A stretch of DNA of 64,000 nucleotides from Chrysogorgia sp. JL179-B06 (taxonomy: Eukaryota > Cnidaria > Anthozoa > Scleralcyonacea > Chrysogorgiidae): positions 62,001 to 126,000 of the forward strand of contig JAYKKM010000144.1 of the NCBI GenBank assembly GCA_035772405.1, in the 5' to 3' direction. The notes under the pieces are model-generated. The model did no database searches and was not told where the DNA came from. It was given only the letters and a program-made list of their open reading frames with translations. Position numbers and translations under genes: made by a program. This document shows positions 1-10,998 of this stretch, in pieces (position 1 is the stretch's first letter; each line of letters begins with the position of its first letter).

Positions 1-1473
1 GGTCCTGTAAAAGAATATACAGGATCCTTTGGCTTTGTTGCTAACGAGGGAGGCTGTGACGGTAGGAAACTGGTAGCATCCGCCATTGTTGTTAAACATA
101 AACACGACCCTAGAGCCGAAAGTGTAGAAGAAAAGATTTTTTTTAAACTTAGAATAATGAGTTAAAGTGTGCAATCTCTCGCTTATGGTGTATTTGGAGT
201 TCCCTTTTCGACTTGCGGTTTTAGTTAGGTATTATTTACCCCAGTTGATAAAATCGGGCTACGGCTCATGTCAGTTTTGGCTACGACTAGGCATAATGCT
301 CTATATAGGTCTTTTTTTGCCGGGTGATGCATAAGGCATGTGTTTATGTATAATGAACTAGTACTGTGTATGTATACACTAATAACAATCCCCGTGCCAC
401 CAATTTGCGCGCCAATTCTTATGTCCCTTTGACCTTCTTCTCCAATGTAAAACAACAACATGACGATATCAACAAGAACACTCGCAAAAACTATAAACAG
501 TAAAATTCTAATCACTTCGTGACGATCAGTCCTTTGCTACTCAAGTCGAAAGTTTTGTAGATGAAATAAATATATTACGAAACCTATCCGTGTAATCGTA
601 AACTACAAGCGTGTGAACAGTTTCGTCACACCATTTTAGACTTTTTGTTATACCCAAAGCAAACAAGTCTAAGGTATACAGAATATACATTATATATCCA
701 CTGAGAATAAAGTAAAAATGGCAATTCAAGCCGAGGAAGAAATGCGTCCTTGTTCCCGCAGATAAATATACTCCACCGAAAATTGTGTAAACAGAGATAC
801 AATTGTCATTAAATCGTCCACCCTTGTCACAAAGGAATGACTTAGACCCAAAGAATATAACCTGACATCGAAATGAAATGGTTAAGACCAAGAAAAAGAA
901 AAGAAAAGTAGGGCATAACTTATAAGACTGGAGCTTTTTAAACAGTTATATATCTTTATTGGACTGTCTATTGTTGTTTTGGCGCTATTATCTGATTAAT
1001 AATTAGAAAGTTTAACTTTAAAGCCGTTTTTCTCAAAAGCCGATTCCTGATATTGCGCGCAGGATATCTCAAAAAGTATTTAAGCTATCTTGATCACATT
1101 TTCAGCGCTAACAGTATATACATTTCTCTTGGAGATGAAGCAAAATAATTGAATTATGTTCAATTGTAATGAAATAGTAATAGTTTTAGTGAGAGCAATT
1201 GTACACATTTCTAGTAATGGCTCCTATGTCAATAGTTCTGCTACACCTCCTAGACAATGTTGTTTGTGACTAAATAAAAGTTACTCCAGGTTTTTATCAT
1301 TATTATTTATCTAGTTTTCATGTTTATAAAAATACGCTCTTTTCACCATGGGAGTGTCATATCTTGGTAACTATGGCAACAATGCATTGCAACAACATCT
1401 TTTTTTAGTCAGACTAACTCACCCAACAACCAGGTATAAGTAGATTTTAATTATATTCAAAAGAAAAGAGGAA

Positions 1474-1504
1474 ATTTTTTTGGTAGTGGACCCCCTTAAA
1501 TTTT
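1474..1504 (+). repeat. left inverted repeat bracketing the tRNA block (unit 1)
   Basis: The core GTAGTGGACCCCCTTAAA recurs in inverted orientation at 4029-4057, so the tRNA genes lie between two facing copies. Equivalent pairs occur in the other units at about 8171/11288, 13271/35737, 37711/42673 and 44633/52280, the right copies being slightly degenerate. No target duplication could be identified. Confidence 0.7.
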
Positions 1505-1694
1505 AAATAAACGAGTTTTAAAAAGTGTTTTAAATATAGATAACCAACCATACATATAAATATAATTATATATATATCTCCCTCGTATATTTATTACAGA
1601 AAATAACTCGTTGTTTTGTGGGCTAACAAGACCTCTACAATTAAGAAATATATTTGGTTGCAATGCCTGTTGAGAATATTGTTACATAAATCCC

Positions 1695-1766
1695 AAACCG
1701 CAGTGTAGTGATTATCACGTACGCTTAACACGCGTAAGGTCCCCGGTTTGAAACCACTGGAGCTAA
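1695..1766 (+). pseudogene. degenerate tRNA-Val (AAC-type) relic
   Basis: The D-arm and the anticodon arm (loop TTAACAC) of tRNA-Val are recognisable. The 5' acceptor strand is replaced (AAACCGC) and the T-arm/3' acceptor reads GTTTGAAACCACTGG, so neither stem can form. The same relic is present at the start of every tRNA block. Confidence 0.75.
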
Positions 1767-2375
1767 ATATACTATATCTTGCAGCAATAAAGATTGTATT
1801 TGGTGATATGAATCGAGCAACTTCTTTTCGTACTTGATAACAGAAATAAAAATTTCTAAGAAATTTCTATGCTCTGCAATTCTCATTTTATTTTTTAGAT
1901 AAAGGATACTTTTATATTTTTTAGATAAAGGATGAATGCGGGAATTTAACACCGGTCCTCAGCACGACAGCTAGACACAAATCATAAAACTAACGTGAAA
2001 ATTCCAGATACAGAAGATATCGTATCCTTCCCAATAAACATCAGAATAACAGAATAATTTTCTCCGCAAATGATGATTAGATCCTAACAAAATCCATTTT
2101 AGCCATTGCATGTTAATTTAATGCATTCAGTCTATCAAAAATGTCAGATGGCCCCACAGACATTGCATTATAGGTGGTATTGCATGATCATGTTAAGAGT
2201 GTTTACAACGGATAGAAGAATGTGTTTTTAACTCCTGAGATCAAATAAATCACATATTAAAGGCACGATTATATACGTGGATTCGAAGGAATAGGATTGA
2301 TTGTCATAGACAATTAGTTACCGATTCTTTAGAAATCCAAAGCACACATAATTTTTCGATGATTTTTCAAGCGTT

Positions 2376-2448
2376 GTTTTCGTAGTGTAGTGGTTATCAC
2401 GTGCGCTTTACACGCGCAAGGTCCCCGGTTCGAACCTGGGTGGAAACA
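2376..2448 (+). tRNA. tRNA-Val: tRNA-Val (TAC)
   Basis: This is a 73-nt cloverleaf with anticodon stem TGCGC/GCGCA and loop TTTACAC (anticodon TAC). B box GGTTCGAAC is intact. The acceptor has a T at position 5, giving a wobble pair. A T-run follows within ~15 nt as a Pol III terminator. Confidence 0.85.
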
Positions 2449-3030
2449 TGTGGGAGTTATTTTTGGAAATCATGATAATGTGATCCTTCATTTTGCATTT
2501 TATTGTGTAATATTTTTGTACTTGTATAATTATTTTTCACTTTGAACACCTTCAATATAATATCATGTGTATACAGTATAATAATAATAAGTACAGTTTT
2601 TATTACGTATTTTGGCATCTCAATGCGTTTACAAATAGAACAATAGATAGCTCGCAAAATGCTCTAGAAAGAATTAAAGCATTCGACCAATAAAGAAGTA
2701 AGAAAGAAAAATAAATAAAATAACATTTTTAATTTTAAACAAATGAGTTTATAAAAGTGTTTAAAATATAGATAACCAACCACACATATTAATATAATTA
2801 TATATACTGCTTTCTGATTAAATAGTGTAATATTTTTTATTATATTGTTATTACAGAATAACTCCGTTATTTAGTTGGCAGTAATAATTTTCTCCATAGC
2901 TTATATAAAACAAGAACTCTACAATTAAGAAATATATTTCGTTGCAATGCCTGTTGAGAATATATGTTACATAATTCCATTAGAATTCCAAAGCGAGCAT
3001 AATTTTTCGATGATTTCTCAAGTATAAATT

Positions 3031-3103
3031 GTTTCCATTGTTTAGTGGTTATCACGTACGCCTAACACGCGCAAGGTCCCCGGTTCGAAACCGGGCGGAA
3101 ACA
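3031..3103 (+). tRNA. tRNA-Val: tRNA-Val (AAC), A-box variant
   Basis: Cloverleaf with loop CTAACAC (anticodon AAC) and intact T-arm GGTTCGAAA. It differs from neighbouring copies at positions 7, 9 and 12 (CCATTGTTTAG) and has GCGCA in the 3' anticodon stem. The A box and two pairs are therefore weakened, and it may be decaying. Confidence 0.7.
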
Positions 3104-3665
3104 TCAGTAAGTTTATTTTGGAAATCATAATATGTAACTCAATGTTGTTGCAATGTGATCCCAAATTTTTATTTTATTGTGTAATATTTTTGTACTGTAG
3201 AATTATTGTCACTTTGAACTCGTTCAATATAATAACACAAGGATATAGTATAATAATAATAATTACAGTTTTTCTTACGTATTTTGACATACTCAATGCA
3301 TTTAAAAATACATCAATAGATAGCTCGTAAAATACTCTAGAAACAATTAAAGCATTCGACCTACAAAGAAGAAAGAAAACAAAATTTAAAAAACAAAATT
3401 TTTAATATTAAAGAAATGAGTTTTCAAAAGTGTTTGAAATATAGATAATCAACCATACATATAAATATAATTATATATACTACTTTTTATTAAATAGTGT
3501 AATATTTCCCTGTATATTTTTTACATAAAATAAATCCGTTGTTTAGTAGGCAGTAACAATTTTCTTCATAGCTTATATAAAACAAGACCTCTACAATTAA
3601 GAAACATATCTGGTTGCAATACCTGTTGAGAATATATGTTACATAATTCCCAAATCTTGTCAACT

Positions 3666-3738
3666 GTTTCCGTAGTGTAGTGGTTATCACGTACGCCTAA
3701 CACGCGTAAGGTCCCCGGTTCGAAACCGGGCGGAAACA
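3666..3738 (+). tRNA. tRNA-Val: tRNA-Val (AAC)
   Basis: Complete 73-nt cloverleaf. The acceptor GTTTCCG/CGGAAAC, anticodon stem TACGC/GCGTA, loop CTAACAC and T-arm are all paired. A TTTT terminator lies ~14 nt downstream. Confidence 0.93.
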
Positions 3739-4028
3739 TCAGTGAGTTCCTTTTGGAAATGATAATATGTAACTAAATGTTGTTGCAATGTGATCCCCTA
3801 TTTTTATTTTATTGTGTAATATTTTTGTACTGTAGAATTATTTTTCACTTTGAACATGTTCAATATAATAACACAAGGATATAGTATAATAATAATAATT
3901 ACAGTTTTTATTACGTATTTTGCCATCCTCAATGCATTTACAAATACAACAATATTTAGCTCGTAAATATTCCAGAAACAATTAAAGCATTCGACCTATA
4001 AAAAGAAAGAAAGGAGAATTAAAAAACA

Positions 4029-4057
4029 AAATTTTAAGGGGGTCCACTACAAAAAAT
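4029..4057 (-). repeat. right inverted repeat bracketing the tRNA block (unit 1)
   Basis: Facing partner of the copy at 1474-1504: it reads AAAATTTTAAGGGGGTCC then ACTAC on the + strand. Together the two copies delimit the tRNA-bearing segment. Confidence 0.7.
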
Positions 4058-5357
4058 TAATATTTGAGTGAATTTTTGAATTAGCCAAAAATTAACTGGT
4101 TAACCATATTAGAATAGATAATTGAAAGAATTTTTTCGATTGCAAAGATAGAGATGTTGAAAATTCGTAAAATTCCAAGGCTGGACTGCATTTTCCGCCT
4201 TAGCAACTCCCTTAGCAACGTATATTTGGATGCAAAAACTGCTTAATTTTCCATGTTGCGCACATTTTCTCCCGCACCACCTCTCCCTAAATGAAATTTT
4301 ATTATATTTTAAAACATTGAGAGTGAATTGATTGGTGCGTGGGTAGTCATGTGACCGGTCTTGAGGCATATGTGATATTGTTTATTTTGGTTTAAGTTAG
4401 CGAGAGAAGTTTTGCAACGGGCGGCCGCTTTTGATGGAAATCAAACTGCTTTGGCTTTGTTGCTGACGAGGGAGGCTGTGACGGTAGGAAACTGGTAGCA
4501 TCCGCCATTGTTGTTAAACATAAATACGACCCTAGAGCCGAAAGTGTAGAAGAAAAGATTTTTTTTAAACTTAGAATAATGAGTTAAAGTGTGCAATCTC
4601 TCGATTAGGGTGTATTTGGAGATCCCTTTTCGACTTGCGGTTTTAGTTAGGTATTATTTACCGCAGTTGATAAAATCGGGCTACGGCTCATGTCAGTTTT
4701 GGATAAGACTAGGCATAATGCTCTATATAGGTCTTTTTTGCCGGGTGATGCATACGGCATGTGTTTATGTATAATGAACTAGTACTGTGTATGTATACAC
4801 TAATAACAATCCCCGTGCCACCAATTTGCGCGCCAATTCTTATGTCCCTTTGACGATATCAACAAGAACACTCGCAAAAACTATAAACAGTAAAATTCTA
4901 ATCACTTCGTGACGATCAGTCCTTTGCTACTCAAGTCGAAAGTTTTGAAGATGAATAAATATATTACGAAACCTACAGTTTTGTCACACCATTTTAGACT
5001 TTTTGTTATACCCAAAGCAAACAAGTCTAAGGTATACAGAATATACATTATATATCCACTGTGAATAAAGTGAAAATGGCAATTCAAGCCGAGGAAGAAA
5101 TGCATCCTTGTTCTTGCAGATAAATATACTCCACCGAAAATTGTGTAAACAGAGATACAATTGTCATTAAATCGTCCACCCTTGTCACAAACGAATGACT
5201 TAGACCCAAAGAATATAACCTGACATCGAAATGAAATGGTTAAGACCAAGAAAAAGAAAAGAAAAGTAGGGCATAACTTATAAGACTGGAGCTTTTTAAA
5301 CAGTTATATATCTTTATTGGACTGTCTATTGTTGTTTTGGCGCTATTATCTTATTAA

Positions 5358-7677
5358 CTAGAAATACGTTATACGCAACACCCCCTCGCCCTCTTACTGT
5401 TTGAATGTTTATTTGCTGACAATACTTCTTTTAGTTCTTATAACTTTCAGTTGTACACTTGTACTTGAATTAAATATCATTTACCAAACTGAATAGACTT
5501 TCAGTGGACAATGTCTCTGAGAGCTTTGTGTTGTCTGAATTTAATTGTTTCATAGGACATCAAAATAACTAACTAAATACATTACTGGTAATAGTTAGTA
5601 TAAACAGACACTATTGGCTGTTGAAGGAAGAAAGTGCATCTTTATCATAGGGGTGCAATTATATATTGCTAATGTATAGGGCCCATTCAAATAGGGTTTA
5701 CTAATTAGACACATATTAGGGATTCTACCCTGATTGTTGGTGTGGATAGATTATACATGTATACAGTAATTTGATATCCACATTGGAATACTGCGATGTG
5801 GAGCTGGCGAAAGGTATCAACGCAAAGCAGGAAACTGATCTTTCCTAACTCGGGACTTGAAACTGATTGGTTAATAGAAACCCTAGAATTGGTACATATT
5901 GTAATTAGAACTAATATCTATCATCATATCTAAAGAACTGATTTCATCTCAATGAATCTGTTCATACATACATGTTTTTGCACCTTATCAGTTACCTTAA
6001 TTGACATCTTCAGCATATACAACTTTTGAGTTAAAATTAGTTTTTGTAACATTGTACTGTACATATATGAATTGTGTGTTTATATTTGCAATAACTTTAA
6101 TTTGTTAGGAAATAAGGCCGCCATTAATACCAGTGTTAGCATTGAAGCGGCTATCCTGTATAAATATTATTATATTTATTATTATTAATAATGCCTAATG
6201 CAGATATCATATTTTGATGGTTATTAATACAAAAGCCATATGTATGTGCAACAAAGCATGGCATAAAACCTATATATTCAGTACAACATGCCTATAGCCT
6301 ACTTGCATGTTGACAATGATCTAGTTGACACGGTACTTCAATCCCTAACAATTTCTGTAGACATATATAGTGATCAGTGTCAACATCCCAATGTCAACAT
6401 AATCCTATGCCGGTACAGTATAAGATGTACATGCATTTTACATTGCAAGTCTGGGACCAGTATTGTCCATTAGCCTATCAGACACAATAAGTTATAGCCA
6501 ACTAGGCCAGCTACTGTAGCCTAACATGTTTCATAATGGATGGAGTAAACACAGATTGTTTGTGGAATACAGACCAGTATACAATACATAGACAATCGTC
6601 AAGCTCATATCCTCAGAAAAATTATCCCTTCTGATTACTGACCAGACTCAAACCATTTGAGCCATCGAGACTCAGATGGAGAGAGGTAACAATGATCTAC
6701 TGGTTCAAATGATACAAGTGGCAGTATATGCCTATGTGGCAGTTATTATACATCAGTAATGTTTGAATGTGTTAACTGCTGTAGTAAATTCAACCCGCAT
6801 AGGACATATATCAATAGAATCAGTATACTGTATACCGTACATTATTGTAACTCAGAATAATTTTTCTGAGGATATGAGCTTGACACTCATCCATGTATTG
6901 TCTGTCTACTCCAAGCTCTCCCTTACTCAGTATACAGTAATTGCTTGTTCTACAAAATTGTAGTACAGGCCCATGTTGTAAATACAGCTACAGTCTGCAT
7001 GTTTTTGCACCCTAAACTACCAGCACTGTACAGTAATTCATATAGAGGGCAAAATTACTTGAATATAATTGGCTGATGAGGAAAGCATTTTCGTAAATTC
7101 AGGGCAAAATTATCTCCCCTGTTCTCTTAGTCAATGTTTAACTACCGTATACTTTACTTGTACCGTATATATACTTTCAGTGGATTGTACAGTTGTTTTT
7201 CACGCTTGGTTTTGATATTTGGCTGGCATTCTCATGTTGTTGATGTGCGTAGCTAACTTATTTATGAATACATTTTGCCCTCTATATGAATATGATTATT
7301 ATAAACAGGTAGGGAAGCCCTGGGCCTGATTGCCAACAGGAAACAGCTTTAAAAAGCTCGGATTGGATTCACAAACTCTCATAAATATATTAGATATTCC
7401 GACAATATATTCCGACGGTTTACCTTTTGACGCCATTTACGAACTTGTCATCTTCCGCCGATGATACTGAATCTTTTGAACACTGCATTTTATGAACTTT
7501 TTGAACACAAATCTTACTTTTCGTGTTTATAAAATATAAGGACTTTTTCGCACCGCGAAGGCCCTGAGGACGAGGTTTGGCCGTTGACCCCCTTTCCTAG
7601 GCTAGGAATCCGTATGAGGGACTAAACGCCGGTCGATATTATCACCCTCGCCCTCAGGCCTTCGACCGGCGCTTCGA
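5358..7677 (-). mobile_element. non-autonomous Helitron-like insertion
   Basis: All other units read TTATTAATAATTAG here. In unit 2 the sequence is split exactly between TTATTAA and TAATTAG with no target duplication, i.e. between an A and a T on either strand. Read on the minus strand the insert begins TCGAAGCGCC and ends ATTTCTAG, matching the Helitron 5'-TC...CTRR-3' rule. A GAGGGCGAGGG motif lies near both ends, and CGCCGGTCGA/TCGACCGGCG can pair near the 5' end. I see no Rep or helicase coding, and a clear 3' hairpin is lacking. The interior has a perfect 28-bp inverted repeat (about 6598 and 6857). It could instead be another blunt-inserting element. Confidence 0.5.
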
Positions 7678-8393
7678 TAATTAGAAAGTTTAACTTGAAA
7701 GCCGTTTTTCTCAAAAGCCGATTCCTGATATTGCGCGCAGGATATCTCAAAAAGTATTTAAGCTATCTTGATCAAATTTTCAGCGCTAACAGTATATACA
7801 TTTCTCTTAGAGAGGAAGCAAAATAATTGAATTACATTCAATTGTAATGAAATAGTAATAGTTTTAGTGAGAGCAATTTTACACATTTCTAGTATTCAGA
7901 CTGCCAAACTTTTATTATGGCTCCTATATCAATAGTTCTGCTACACCTCCTAGACAATGTTGTTTGTGACTAAATAAAAGTTACTCCAGGTTTTTATCAT
8001 TATTATTTATCTAGTTATCATGTTTATAAAAATACGCTCATTTCACCATGGGAGTGTCATATCTTGGTAACTATGGCAACAATGCATTGCAACAACATCT
8101 TTTTTTAGTCAGACTAACTCACCCAACAACCGGTATAAGTAGATTTTAATTATATTAAAAAGAAAAGAGGAAATTTTTTTGGTAGTGGACCCCCTTAAAT
8201 TTTAAATAAATGAGTTTTAAAAAGTGTTTTAAATATAGATAACCAACCATACAAATAAATATAATTATATATATATCTCCCTCGTATATTTATTACAGAA
8301 AATAACTCGTTGTTTTGTGGGCTAACAAGACCTCTACAATTAAGAAATATATTTGGTTACAATGCCTGTTGAGAATATTGTTACATAAATCCC

Positions 8394-8462
8394 AAACCGC
8401 AGTGTAGTGATTATCACGTACGCTTAACACGCGTAAGGTCCCCGGTTTGAAACCACTGGAGC
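8394..8462 (+). pseudogene. degenerate tRNA-Val relic (unit 2)
   Basis: Same relic as in unit 1: the anticodon arm TACGC/GCGTA with loop TTAACAC persists, while the acceptor and T stems are destroyed. Confidence 0.75.
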
Positions 8463-9078
8463 TAAATATACTATATCTTGCAGCAATAAAGTTTGTATTT
8501 GGTGATATGAATCGAGCAACTTCTTTTCGTACTTGATAACAGAAATAAAAATTTCTAAGATATTTCTATGCTCTGCAATTCTCATTTTATTTTTTAGATA
8601 AAGGACACTTTTATATTTTTTGGATAAAGGATGATACGTGCGGGAATTTAACACCGGTCTTCAGTACTACAGCTGGACACAAATCATAAAACTAATGTGA
8701 AAATTCCAGATACAGAAGATATCGTATCCTTCCCAATAAACATCAGAATAACAGAATAACTTTCTCCGCAAATGATGATTAGATCCTAACAAAATTCCAT
8801 TTTAGCCATTGCATGTTAATTTAATGCTTTCAGTCTATCAAAAATTTCAGCTTGCCCCACAGATATTACATTATAGGTGGTATTGCATTATCATGTTAAG
8901 AGTATTTACAACGGATAGAAAAAGGTGTTTTTAACTCCTGAGATCAAATAATTCACATATTAAAGGCACGATTATATACGTGGATTCGAAGGAATAGGAT
9001 TGATTGTCATAGACAATTAGTTACCGATTCTTTAGAAATCCAAAGCACACATAATTTTTCGATGATTTGTCAAGCGTT

Positions 9079-9151
9079 GTTTCCGTAGTGTAGCGGTTAT
9101 CACGTGCGCTTTACACGCGCAAGGTCCCCGGTTCGAACCCGGGTGGAAACA
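9079..9151 (+). tRNA. tRNA-Val: tRNA-Val (TAC)
   Basis: Complete cloverleaf with acceptor GTTTCCG/TGGAAAC, anticodon loop TTTACAC and B box GGTTCGAAC. It is followed by a TTTTT terminator. Confidence 0.92.
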
Positions 9152-9696
9152 TGTGGGAGTTCTTTTTGGAAATCATGATAATGTGATCCTTCATTTTTCA
9201 TTTTATTGTGTAATATTTTTGTACTTGTATAATTATTTTTCACTTTGAACACCTTCAATATAATATCACAAGTATACAGTATAATAATAATAAGTACAGT
9301 TTTTATTACGTATTTTGGCATCTCAATGCGTTTACAAATAGAACAATAGATAACTCGCAAAATTCTCTAGAAATAATTAAAGCATTCGACCTATAAAGAA
9401 GTAAGAAAGAAAAATAAATAAAATAACATTTTTAATTTTAAACAAATGAATTTATAAAGGTGTTTTAAATATAGATAACCAACCACACATATTAATATAA
9501 TTATATATACTACTTTCTGATTAAATAGTGTAATATTTTCCCCGTATTGTTATTACAGAATAACTCCGTTATTTAGTTGGCAGTAACAATTCTCTCCATA
9601 GCTTATATAAAACAAGAACTCTACAATTGAGAAAATATATTTCGTTGCAATGCCTGTTGAGAATATATGTTACATAATTCCCAAGTATTGTCATCT

Positions 9697-9769
9697 GTTT
9701 CTGTAGTGTAGTGGTTTTCACGTACGCTTAACACGCGTAAGGTCCCCGATTCGAAACCGCGAGGAAACA
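9697..9769 (+). pseudogene. degenerate tRNA-Val (AAC), T-arm damaged
   Basis: The anticodon loop TTAACAC and stem are intact, but the T-arm reads CCCCGATTCGAAACCGCG with mismatches and the D-loop has GGTTTTCAC. The same degenerate version recurs in units 3-5, so it is an old variant amplified with the array. The A box and B box remain close to consensus. Confidence 0.65.
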
Positions 9770-10291
9770 ATTTTTACATGAAGAAGAATTTTACAACCAC
9801 GGGAGATAAATATATTATATCTTACAGCAATAAAGATTGTATTTGGTATTATCTAACAACCTCTTTCCATACTTTATAAGAGAAAAAATTCTAAAAATAG
9901 ATATATTATATGGGCTGAAATACTCAATTTATTTTGTAAAGAAAGGATAACTTGGTTTTGCCGTCAGAGAATTAAACACTGGTCTTCAGCGTGACAGAAT
10001 AATTGTACCTCTAATGAGGGAATGCCATCTTAACCATTGCATGTTAATTTCATGCAAAATGGCTATAGCCTCACATGCATTAGTTATTGTTGGAGTTGCA
10101 GCGTTGTTTGAGTGTCTTTACGACGCATTGGGGCATGTGTTTCAACTCCTGAGATAAATTCAATTATTTATCATTGGCAAGATTTCAAACGTACATTCGA
10201 AGCAATAAAATTGACTGTCATAGACAATTTGTTTCCAAATTCTTTAGAATTCCAAAGCAAGCATAATTCGATGATTTCTAAAGTATGAATT

Positions 10292-10364
10292 GATTCCGTA
10301 GTGTAGTGGTTATCACGTACGCCTCACACGCGTAAGGTCCCCGGTTCGATCCCGGGCGGAAACA
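10292..10364 (+). tRNA. tRNA-Val: tRNA-Val (CAC)
   Basis: Cloverleaf with anticodon loop CTCACAC and T-arm GGTTCGATC. Position 2 is A (GATTCCG), giving one acceptor mismatch that is absent from the CAC copies in other units. Confidence 0.82.
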
Positions 10365-10926
10365 TCACGGAGTTCCTTTTGGAAATCATAATATGTAACT
10401 CAATGTTGTTGCAATGTGATCCCCAATATTTTTTTTTATTGTGTAATATTTTTGTACTGTAGAATTATTTTCACTTTGAACACGTTCAATATAATAACAC
10501 AAGAATATAGTATAATAATAATAATTACAGTTTTTATTACGTATTTTGACATACTCAATGCATTTAAAAAATACAATAGATAGATCGTATATACTCTAGA
10601 AACAATTAAAGCATTCGACCTACAAAGAAGAAAGAAAACAAAATTTAAAAAACAAAATTTTTAATATTAAAGAAATGAGTTTTCAAAAGTGTTTGAAATA
10701 TAGATAATCAACCATACATATAAATATAATTATATATACTACTTTTTTATTAAATAGTGTAATATTTCCCTGTATATTTTTTACATAAAATAAATCCGCT
10801 GTTTAGTAGGCAGTAACAATTTTCTTCATAGCTTATATAAAACAAGACCTCTACAATTAAGAAACATATCTGGTTTGCAATACCTGTTGAGAATATATGT
10901 TACATAATTCCCAAATATTGTCAACT

Positions 10927-10998
10927 GTTTCCGTAGTGTAGTGGTTATCACGTACGCCTAACACGCGTAAGGTCCCCGGTTCGAAACCGGCGGAAACA
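10927..10998 (+). tRNA. tRNA-Val: tRNA-Val (AAC), one-base deletion
   Basis: As the consensus AAC gene, but one G is missing at the T-stem/acceptor junction (ACCGGCGG), leaving 72 nt. The boxes are intact, so it may be transcribed, but proper folding is doubtful. Confidence 0.65.

Larger units (their letters stand above)
1..4449 (+). repeat. tRNA-Val array unit 1 (5'-truncated by window)
   Basis: Partial copy of the ~6.9 kb tandem unit whose other copies begin near 4450, 11791, 36241, 43172 and 52782. Bases 1 to ~1470 are AT-rich spacer in which I see no supported gene. Bases 1474-4057 are the tRNA block, bracketed by inverted repeats. Bases 4058-4449 are a second conserved spacer ending at a GCGGCCGC site. 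Compared with unit 4 this block lacks the degenerate AAC and the CAC copies. Confidence 0.85.

Noticed and set aside
225..515. Hydrophobic 96-residue minus-strand frame in spacer
   Set aside because: It is interrupted or altered in other units (shifted in unit 2, truncated in unit 5); composition alone is not enough.
541..891. Open frame of 116 residues (minus), repeated in units 2-4
   Set aside because: It recurs because the spacer DNA is repeated. Start positions and ends vary between units, frames differ by small indels, and no domain is recognised. A between-unit substitution test would be needed before calling a gene.
6288..6963. Two short plus-strand frames (61 and 66 residues) inside the Helitron-like insert
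   Set aside because: They have no recognisable domain, low-complexity AT-rich coding, and no Rep or helicase motif.
9100..9360. Frames of 60-90 residues running through tRNA genes and flanks
   Set aside because: They read through tRNA sequence (for example FPPGFEPGTLRV is the translated T-arm) and AT-rich flanks; not genes.
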